The notes under the pieces were generated by a model. The model made no database searches, was not told where the DNA came from, and worked only from the letters and a program-made list of their open reading frames with translations. A program made the translations under genes and the position numbers. A stretch of 39,602 bases of DNA from an archaeon (GTDB lineage: Archaea > B1Sed10-29 > JAJSAI01), in contig JAJSAI010000029.1 of the NCBI GenBank assembly GCA_024274695.1, positions 1 through 39,602 on the forward strand, read 5' to 3'. Below are positions 24,633-32,500 of this stretch, one piece after another (position 1 is the stretch's first letter; each line of letters starts with the position of its first letter).

Positions 24633-25367
24633 ATGTCGCGGGTTTCAGGCTTTCTGCTGTCATCATGGCTGAAGAAGAGGGCAAGGCGCAAGGCGGTTGC
24701 TGGAGAGAAACTGCTTAGGCTAAGGCAGGAGAGGGACGCGCTGCTTAGGACAGTAAGGGAGCTTGAGAAAAGAGGGATTCAGGTCAAGGTCCCTAAGCTT
24801 AGCAGGGGAGGTTTGACAAAAGGGGCAAGGATCGCGCGTCTTGAGGAGGATATCCGAAAGCTTGAAGAGGCCATAGAAGATGCTGGAAAGAGAGCTGCCG
24901 AAAAAGAAGCTGGTCTGGAGAGGCAGGCTGCAGCAGCTAAAAAGATCGCTGAAGCGTTCACCGAGGCTAAGAAAGAGGAGGCTCTTGCTGACATTGCGTT
25001 TGACTACATAGAGGGGAGGATACCCAAAGAGGAGATAGACAAGATAATGTCACGGCTGAACAAGAGGGACAGGGAAGTCCTCCTCAAGTGGATTGACATT
25101 GCTACCGTGGAAGTGATAGCAAAGAAAATGGCGTACGGTGTAGAAGTATCCGAGGAAGACAAGAGATTCATAGATTCCCTGTCCAAGGAACTCCGAGCCC
25201 ACTTTGAGTTCTCTAAAGAATTCTACTCCTTTATAGACAGGCTCGTGAACGCGGGAGACATTGAAAAACTATCTCCTGAGGACAGGCAGTTGTACGAGTG
25301 GATAAAGCAGGACGCGTACTGGAGCAGGCGGCTCAAAAAAACTCTTGCTGAAAGGGTCGGAGAATAA
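24633..25367 (+). CDS. Unrecognised coiled-coil protein
   Basis: A 244-residue, charged, almost wholly alpha-helical protein with no family I recognise. The basic N-terminus (SSWLKKRARRKAV) is followed by a coiled coil at roughly 20-110 with a break at the basic VKVPKLSRGGLTKGAR. The C-terminal half has a compact helical region (EDRQLYEWIKQDAYWSRRLKK). No signal peptide, membrane helix or catalytic motif is seen. The ATG at 24633 is chosen from the TATA spacing; the longer frame from 24534 would start inside the divergent gene. A second unrecognised gene follows 32 nt downstream with its own TATA-like box. Confidence 0.72.
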   Translation: MSRVSGFLLSSWLKKRARRKAVAGEKLLRLRQERDALLRTVRELEKRGIQVKVPKLSRGGLTKGARIARLEEDIRKLEEAIEDAGKRAAEKEAGLERQAAAAKKIAEAFTEAKKEEALADIAFDYIEGRIPKEEIDKIMSRLNKRDREVLLKWIDIATVEVIAKKMAYGVEVSEEDKRFIDSLSKELRAHFEFSKEFYSFIDRLVNAGDIEKLSPEDRQLYEWIKQDAYWSRRLKKTLAERVGE

Positions 25368-25378
25368 ATTTTAAAAAC
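25367..25378 (+). promoter_or_regulatory. Probable TATA box of the gene at 25400
   Basis: AATTTTAAAAAC lies between the two unrecognised genes, centred about 28 nt before the ATG at 25400, so the second gene can be transcribed on its own. Confidence 0.55.
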
Positions 25379-25399
25379 AACCCTCCTTTATCATCCCGG

Positions 25400-25924
25400 A
25401 TGGCTAAGGAGAGAAAGTATATTGTGCGGAAGGGAAAGAAGAAAATAGAGGTCACGCTGCCCGCGGGACTCACTCTTGACACAAAGAGAGTCATACTAGA
25501 GACAATAAAAAGAATAGACAACGAGGAGTACCTGAAGACTGCTCTTGAGCTTTTGAATGCTGTTGTCTCCGAGATAGCGTACATTATAGGCTTCCTGAAG
25601 GAGGATGGGATGTACTCTCCGGTCATAGAAAAGACAATGAGGGATATCATAGGAGAGAACCTGGAAATCGGGCTAAGGCTTGGGATAAGCTTTGCCGGAT
25701 CTCCTGAACAGATTCTTTCGTTTGTGCAGACCCAGATAGATATTGACAAGGCGCTTGCCAAAGTGCCCGAGGATAAGAGGGGTGTTGCCGCTTACCTCAT
25801 GTACACGCTTAGTCTCGGGAGCCTGTCACTCAAGGTTGGTCTCATAATAGGTTCTCTGATGATCGCGGACCAGAGGGAAAAGTACATAAAAAAGCTTGGG
25901 GAGAAGCCTCCGTATTACCTCTAG
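25400..25924 (+). CDS. Unrecognised helical protein next to smc
   Basis: A 174-residue protein without a family I recognise. A short basic beta-like N-terminus (RKYIVRKGKKKIEVTLPAG) precedes a series of amphipathic helices. Residues about 130-158 (AAYLMYTLSLGS and KVGLIIGSLMIA) are quite hydrophobic and might associate with a membrane or a helical bundle, although they are not a textbook transmembrane segment. It converges with smc, with 12 nt between the stop codons. It is not a recognisable ScpA or ScpB, the usual SMC partners. Its placement beside the coiled-coil gene suggests, but does not show, that the two work together. Confidence 0.7.
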   Translation: MAKERKYIVRKGKKKIEVTLPAGLTLDTKRVILETIKRIDNEEYLKTALELLNAVVSEIAYIIGFLKEDGMYSPVIEKTMRDIIGENLEIGLRLGISFAGSPEQILSFVQTQIDIDKALAKVPEDKRGVAAYLMYTLSLGSLSLKVGLIIGSLMIADQREKYIKKLGEKPPYYL

Positions 25925-25936
25925 GCTTCCTGCTTT

Positions 25937-28900
25937 TCAAGCGGTGGCAAGCTCTTTCAGGTTTACTTCCACAAAAGAAGATTTGTCCTTGCTCATGTGC
26001 ACTCCTATTATTTGGTCCGCGTATCTTGTCACCGCCGAGTTATGGGTGATGATGATAAGCTGTATCTTCTCCGAGAACTTTTTGAACATCCTGGCCACCC
26101 TCTCAGAATTTGGCGCGTCAAGAGCCGCTTCCACCTCATCAAGAACATAGAACGGGGAGGGGTTGTACGCCTGTATCGCGAAAATGAACGCAAGTGCCGT
26201 TATTGTTTTCTCTCCTCCGCTGAGGGCGTCTATGTTCCTCATCTTTACCCCTTTGGGATTGGCCTCTATTATGAGCCCTGATTCTAGTGGGTTGTCTGGA
26301 TTATCCAGTTTCAAGCAGGCTTTTCCCTTGGCTTCTGGGTAGAACTCTGAAAAGTATTTCTCGAAGAAAGTGTTCACAGCGTTGAACGCCTGCATGAACG
26401 CGCTCGCTTTCTTGGTTTCTATTTCTTGCATGAGCTTCAGTATTGCTTCCTTTTCTGTTTCCAGTTTCTTCTTCTTTTCTTTTATCTCGGAGACTTCTTT
26501 GCTTTCTTTATCGTACATTTCTATTGCCTTCAGGTTAACATGCCCTAACTTTTCAAGCTGTGATTCAACAGTCTCCAGGCCCTTGCGGAGTTCTAACTCG
26601 CTTCCCTTGATGAGCTCAGCGTCCTTAAGCCTCTCCCATTCTCTCTCAAGGTCTTTGCGCCTGGTTTCTCTCCGCGCCCTTTCTATTTCAGCCTCTTTTA
26701 TCTCCTCTTTAACCTTCTCAGCGTTCCGGGAGATCCGCTTGATTTTTTCGGACAGCCTCTCCAGCTCCTTTTCAAGTTCGGACTTCTTCTTGAACAACTC
26801 GGTCACGCTGCCGGCCAGTTTTCTGACCTCTTCCTCCGCGTCCTTTATTTGTACGAGTAGCTTATTCCTCTCTTCTTCCTTCTCTTTTTCTCTCGCCCGA
26901 GCGCGCTCCAACTCTTCCTGCAGCTGCCTGATCCTACCGCTTATGCGGGAATGTTCTCTTTTTAGGGCGTGGTCCAGTCTTGTCATGGCCTCTTTCTTGG
27001 AAAGCCTTGTCCTGGCCAGCTCCTCTTCAAGAGAATTTATCTTCTCCCTTATCTCAGCAGCTTTCTTCTGAGACTCGTCTGAGGTTATCCTGTCGATTTC
27101 AGAAACCAGAACTGCCTTTTTGGACAAGAGTTCTTCAAGTTTGGAGGACTTCTCGCGGAGCAGGCTGCTCTTTTCCTGCAGGGCTTTTTCCATGCCTTCT
27201 ATCTCTTTCTTGACAGCATCCCTCTTCCTCAAGATCTTCTCGGTATCTTTTTCAAGGTCTTTTAGCCCTGCTTCCAGCTCGCGGAGCACGGCCTCTGCAG
27301 ACTTCTTTTTCACTTCTGCAGCTGCTTTTTCCTCCCTTATCCTGCTCATCTTTTCCCGAATGTCTCTTAGGCTATTGATTATCTTCTCTTTCTCCTCCTC
27401 CATCCGGGCAAGTTTCTCCCTGAGTCTCTCGAGCTCGAGCGCGTCTCTGGCGCTGGCCTTGCCCTCTGCTCTTGATCCTCCTGAAACTATTCCTGACGGT
27501 TCTGCCAGGTCACCGTCGGGAGTGACCATCCTGACAGTCCCGATCCCGATGCTCTTGAATCCTGACACGCTCTTGACCAGCACAGTGTCCCCGAACACGA
27601 ACTGGAACGCTCTTTCAAGCTCTTTAGGATACCGTACAAAGTCTATGACGAGGCCTTTGCTTTCAGGTGATTTAAGCGCCTTCTGGATTTCCTTAGTCAT
27701 TCTGGGTGGTCGGACCTTGTCCAGCGGGATGAATGTTGCCCTGCCAAGCCCTTTTTCTTTGAGGAACCGGATCGCGTTAACAGCGTCATCCGCTGTTCTT
27801 GTCACGATGTAGAAGAGCCTCTGGCCAGCGGCTGTCTCAATAGCCCGCTCGTACTCTTTAGGGTACTGGCACAGTCCGGCTACTGTTCCCAGAACCCCTG
27901 GGAGTCCCGCGGACACTATCCTTGAGGCTGTGTTAGCAATACCGTAAGTTCTCACTCTGGACTCTAGGACAGTGACCTTCTTGCGGATGGCGTGCATCTG
28001 CTTGTCGAGCTCCATAAGGTTTTTGTTCTCCTCTTTTTCCTCGTCCATGAGCCCTTTCAGTCTGCTGTCAAGAGAACTAAGGGTCCTTGTTACGCCCTCC
28101 AGTTCTTTCCGGGTGGTCTCCCTCTTCTTCTCGAGCTCTTTCTCTTTCGGGCTAAGGTCAGGGGAAAGCTCCTCCTCGAGCAAGGCCTTCTTCAGGTTCA
28201 GTCTCTCCTTCAAGGCCCCTATCCCCTTCTCCAGAGAACTGATTTCTTCCCTTGTCTTGTCCACTTCCTCTTCCAGTTTCCTCATTTCCTCGAACAGTTT
28301 TTCAATGCGTTCTCCTGTCTTCTCCACGCCTAGTTTCTCAAGGTCTTCTTTCAGGAGAGCGATCTCCCGTTCCAGATCGTCCTCTTGGAAAGAGTAATCT
28401 TCTATCTTTTTCTCGAGTCCTGCAAGGTCTTCAGAAACAGACGCGAGCGCCTCCCTCTCGCGCGCAAGTTCCCTCTCAAGCCTTTCTTCAGACTCTCTGA
28501 TAGCCCTGAGCTCGCTTTCTAATCCTCCCAGTCTCTGCTTCAGCGCTTCAAGTTTCCCGGCGGCTTCCTTCTGCCTCCTGCTGCTCTCCTGGAAGATTTC
28601 TGTCTCGCACTCTTTGATCTGCTTCTTGAGTTCTTCTATCCTGGTCTCGGTCTCAAGCCGTTCCCTGGAGTACTTTTCCAGGAGTTTTTTCCGTGACTCA
28701 ATCCGCTCTTCTGCCTTTTTGTAGACCTTGTCCACCTCGTCAAGCTCTTTTTTCACGAGGCTGGCGAGGTAGCTTTTTTTCCGGGCCTGCAAGTAGGAGT
28801 ACTCTTCCGCGGTCTCCTTCTCTTTCTTGAGCTCCCTAAGCCTCTCCTGCCTCTCCGAGAGGATTATCTCCGCTTCCCTTATCTTTTCCTCAACCTTTTC

Positions 28901-29410
28901 CAGCTCGCGCAGAGCCTCTTCTTTCTTCTGATCGTACTCTGCTATCCCTGAAATCTCGTCTATGATCTTCCTCCTCTGGAGGGGTGTCATGCGAATGAGC
29001 CGGGTTATCTCCCCTTGCATGATGAGGTTGTGCCCATCGGGCTGTATGTTCATGGAGTACAACAGGTCCTCTATCTTGTGCCTGGTGGTTCTCTTCCCGT
29101 TAAGCCGGAATACAGAATTCCCTTTCTTGTCTATTTCTCTGGTTATTGAGTACTTTTTGTCCCCTTCCCTCAGTTCTATTGTCACGCTCGCGGTGCCAGT
29201 CCTGCTGTGATGGTTCACCAAGTCCGCCAGCCTGTTCGCCCTCAGGGTTTTCATGCTCCCTGTTCCAAGGACAAAAGCAATAGCATCAAGAATGTTGGAC
29301 TTCCCGCTACCGTTAGGCCCTATTATGCACGTGTACCCCTCGCACAGGGGAATGGTAGCACTGCGGAACGACTTGAAGTCCTTCAGCCTTATTTTTTCCA
29401 GCCTGGCCAT
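25937..29410 (-). CDS. smc: Chromosome segregation ATPase SMC
   Basis: DNA-organising SMC ATPase of 1157 residues. The N-terminal head has Walker A GPNGSGKSN (31-39) and the QGEI Q-loop. Two long coiled-coil arms flank a hinge at about 500-640 (from TYGIANTAS to GIVSGGS). The C-terminal head has the ABC signature LSGGEKT and Walker B FYVLDEVEAALD, so the protein can form a complete V-shaped dimer. The frame is open to 29437, but the ATG at 29410 (MARLEKIRLKDFKSF) fits the family and a TATA-like GTTTAAATT lies about 30 nt upstream. No scpA or scpB is adjacent. The divergent neighbour is the secreted subtilase. Confidence 0.96.
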   Translation of the reverse strand: MARLEKIRLKDFKSFRSATIPLCEGYTCIIGPNGSGKSNILDAIAFVLGTGSMKTLRANRLADLVNHHSRTGTASVTIELREGDKKYSITREIDKKGNSVFRLNGKRTTRHKIEDLLYSMNIQPDGHNLIMQGEITRLIRMTPLQRRKIIDEISGIAEYDQKKEEALRELEKVEEKIREAEIILSERQERLRELKKEKETAEEYSYLQARKKSYLASLVKKELDEVDKVYKKAEERIESRKKLLEKYSRERLETETRIEELKKQIKECETEIFQESSRRQKEAAGKLEALKQRLGGLESELRAIRESEERLERELAREREALASVSEDLAGLEKKIEDYSFQEDDLEREIALLKEDLEKLGVEKTGERIEKLFEEMRKLEEEVDKTREEISSLEKGIGALKERLNLKKALLEEELSPDLSPKEKELEKKRETTRKELEGVTRTLSSLDSRLKGLMDEEKEENKNLMELDKQMHAIRKKVTVLESRVRTYGIANTASRIVSAGLPGVLGTVAGLCQYPKEYERAIETAAGQRLFYIVTRTADDAVNAIRFLKEKGLGRATFIPLDKVRPPRMTKEIQKALKSPESKGLVIDFVRYPKELERAFQFVFGDTVLVKSVSGFKSIGIGTVRMVTPDGDLAEPSGIVSGGSRAEGKASARDALELERLREKLARMEEEKEKIINSLRDIREKMSRIREEKAAAEVKKKSAEAVLRELEAGLKDLEKDTEKILRKRDAVKKEIEGMEKALQEKSSLLREKSSKLEELLSKKAVLVSEIDRITSDESQKKAAEIREKINSLEEELARTRLSKKEAMTRLDHALKREHSRISGRIRQLQEELERARAREKEKEEERNKLLVQIKDAEEEVRKLAGSVTELFKKKSELEKELERLSEKIKRISRNAEKVKEEIKEAEIERARRETRRKDLEREWERLKDAELIKGSELELRKGLETVESQLEKLGHVNLKAIEMYDKESKEVSEIKEKKKKLETEKEAILKLMQEIETKKASAFMQAFNAVNTFFEKYFSEFYPEAKGKACLKLDNPDNPLESGLIIEANPKGVKMRNIDALSGGEKTITALAFIFAIQAYNPSPFYVLDEVEAALDAPNSERVARMFKKFSEKIQLIIITHNSAVTRYADQIIGVHMSKDKSSFVEVNLKELATA

Positions 29411-29436
29411 CCAGTGTTCTTTTATCTCTGAGCACA

Positions 29437-29445
29437 ATTTAAACG
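29437..29445 (-). promoter_or_regulatory. Probable TATA box of smc
   Basis: Minus-strand GTTTAAATT is centred about 30 nt before the smc ATG at 29410. It shares the 139-nt divergent region with the subtilase promoter. Confidence 0.5.
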
Positions 29446-29519
29446 TTCCTCCGCCTTTCCCGCCCCAGAGGACGCGAGAGAGTACACCCTTTTCTTGGTT
29501 TTGTCCGGTTGGAAAAAGA

Positions 29520-29527
29520 ATTTATAT
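29520..29527 (+). promoter_or_regulatory. Probable TATA box of the subtilase gene
   Basis: ATTTATAT is centred about 26 nt before the ATG at 29550, which decides that start over the in-frame ATG at 29526 and the far-upstream ATG at 29253. Confidence 0.6.
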
Positions 29528-29549
29528 GCTGCGAAAGATCAATAGAATC

Positions 29550-32500
29550 ATGAGGACTGGCATCCTGTTACTTCTTGTGCTCCTGCCTGCAGTAATATCT
29601 GCCTCGGCTTCTGATGCACCTCAGACTTCAAGAGGATACATTGTTGTATACTCCGGGAAAACATATTCTTCCGGAGCCCTTTCTTCCGCAGGCCTTGTTC
29701 CAGTCTACCATTTTAGGGTTATCAATGCAGACTATGTGATTCCTTCTAAGGCGGGAACAGCAGCAGTGGCAGTGCTGGAAAAATCTCCTGAGGTACGCAT
29801 GATAGTCCCGGACTATTACATCCAAGCGGTGCCGCCTGCAGACACGCAGGAAAGAATCTTTGAGAACTTAAACGAGTCAGTAGCCCAAATAGGCGCTGTG
29901 AACGTTCAATACCAGGGAACCGTTCTGAGCGGGAAAGGCGTAAAAGTTGCGGTAATCGACACTGGAATAAACTATTCCCACGCTGACCTGGGAAACTGTA
30001 CTACCACAGAGTTCCTGGCAGGTAATTGTTCAAAGGTGGTGGGAGGGTACGATTTTGTTAACGGGGACAGCGACCCTATGGATGACAACGGTCATGGGAC
30101 GCACTGCGCGGGAATAATCGCGGCTAACGGAAGCATAAGAGGTGTAGCGCCCAACGCCACGCTGATAGCGATCAAGGTGCTGAACTCGCAGGGAGGAGGG
30201 TACATTTCAGACCTGCTCAAGGGAATTGACTACGCGTACCAGGAGGGTGCTGACGTTGTTAGCATGAGTTTAGGATGGAATACTCTGCCGAAGGATGCTC
30301 AGGATGTTCTGTCCCTTGCAGTGGAAGGGTTATACAAGCACGACGTGACTCCTGTCGTGGCTGCTGGTAATGATGGGAGCATAGGGTCTGCTCACGGGCC
30401 TGCAATGGGCCTGCATGCGATAACAGTAGGTGCCGTAGACTCCTCTAACGGGCTGGCGAGCTTCTCAAGCAGGGGCCCTGACGGGTATGGCACTCCCTAT
30501 ATTGATGTTCTCGCGCCAGGCGTTAGTATTAACTCCACCTGGATAAACGGGGGGTATACTGAACTCAGCGGTACCAGCATGGCGGCACCCCATGTTGCGG
30601 GGGCAGCAGCTCTTATGAAAGAGGCTGGAAAAGACCCCTTCAAGCTTGTCTGGAGCGCCACGGACCTAGGATACTCTCCGGTGCAGCAGGGCCACGGTCT
30701 CGTGAACGTCTCCAGAGCCCTAGAGTATAACCTCTCTTATCCCATCAGCGTGAGACTTGAGGTAAAGAACACTACAGGCAACAGTACAACAACTCTGGTC
30801 ATAGAGAACGACGGGCCAGACCAAGTTTCCGTGAACCTGTCGGCCTCAGACTTTACAAGGATAGAAGGGGAGTCCTGCTCTCCAGCCGTCATCTCATCTG
30901 GAAACTTTAGCCTTTCGTCCTCTTCTGACGTGATCCAAGGGCGTTCATCAATGTCATTCAACCTGACCGTGAACCTTTCTAGTCCTGTCCCGCCAGGATA
31001 CTACCAGGGTTTCATTATAGTGAATTCGAGCGGGTACCCCTCACATAAGATCCCTGCGATCCTGGTGGTCGAAGAGGGCGGCGGGACAACACTCTTGAAC
31101 ACCACAACCTGCTTTTCCAGGGGATTCGCTGCTCCCTCGTACCAAGGGGACTCTGCATTCTTCAAGTTCAGCCTGGACGAAGGATCGGGTAACGGGCGGA
31201 GCCTGTACATTAACGTGTCCTGGTCAGGCACTGGAAGCGATTTTGACTTTTACCTCACCAACCTTGACACTCATGAGTTGTGGGTGGCCAACGCGGACAG
31301 CAGTACCACGACTTCTGAGGCGGGCTGGATAACTGACCCAAAACCTGGAGAGTATGTTCTGGAAGTAAGGGCATATTCTCTGGACGTTCAACCGAAGTCG
31401 GTGAGCGTGCTTGTTCAAAGGCCTTTGTCCTCAGGCCTTTCGTTAAGGGTCCAAGATCAGAACTCTCTTGACTTCGGGTACGTAGACTCTTCGGAGGGAG
31501 TGTCCGAACTGAACCTTACCCTCTCTGATCTGACAGGAACAGAATACCACAACATCACTCTGAGTGTGCTTCCGGCAGAAGAACTTTGGTCAGGAGAACA
31601 GGTTAGTGTGGTATCCTGTAACGAGACAGCGTTCACGTTAGGACCCGGAGGACAGCGGAACATAACTTGCATCTTGAACATCACAGGAACCAGTGTTTCT
31701 CCAGGATACTATTTCGGAAAGATTAACGTCACGTCCAACGCCACTTCAGACCTTGTGGAGCAGTACTTCTTCGTGGTCGGGATAGGGACCTTGGGCAGGT
31801 TTCCCGTCCAGGCCACTTTTCCTGTGAACGCAAGCATACTCCCTCCCTGTGGAGGGGATGTGGACGGAGACGGTGTTGAAGACGCATCTTCGATATCAGC
31901 AAGATGGCACTACTACAGGGTGAAAGGGAATAGGTCAAACGTGTGCGGAGTAAGATACCGGGTGGCCTGGGGAAACAGTAACAATGAACTGGCGTGCTAT
32001 ACTGAGTCTTCAAGTCTTGAGAACGGGTTTTTCTTCAACACCAACGATTTTGACACTGCTGTTCTCTCGGGCACGACGGATAGCGTCACGCTGGGAGTGC
32101 ACAGGATAGGTGTGTGTCTGAACGAGAAAACCTCATACTACTATGATAGCTACAACATTTCCCTTAGCCTAGTTTACGCGACGCATATCGCGTTCGTGCC
32201 TGACGACACGAAAACTTACTACAGGTATAATGAGTCCGTGAACTATTCTGTTTACTCGTACGACGAGAACAACCTTGGAAGAAACTTTACTGCTGACGTA
32301 AGGGTGTATCAGCCTGGAGGGAGGTACACCTACCTGCACCAAAACTTGAGTGTCAACACGAGCTTTAACGACAGTTTTGTCTACGGGAACAATTACGTCG
32401 TAGATCTCCTCCTCGAAGTGGACTCCAATGACTCCTGCGGGACGAACAGGATCCTGTACATTCAGAGCCTGGGGAGCATTAACGTGACCACCGACAAGAC

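Noticed and set aside
26370-28397. Several serine-rich plus-strand frames within smc
   Set aside because: Long coiled-coil genes rich in Glu/Lys codons give Ser/Phe-rich antisense frames; these are artefacts.
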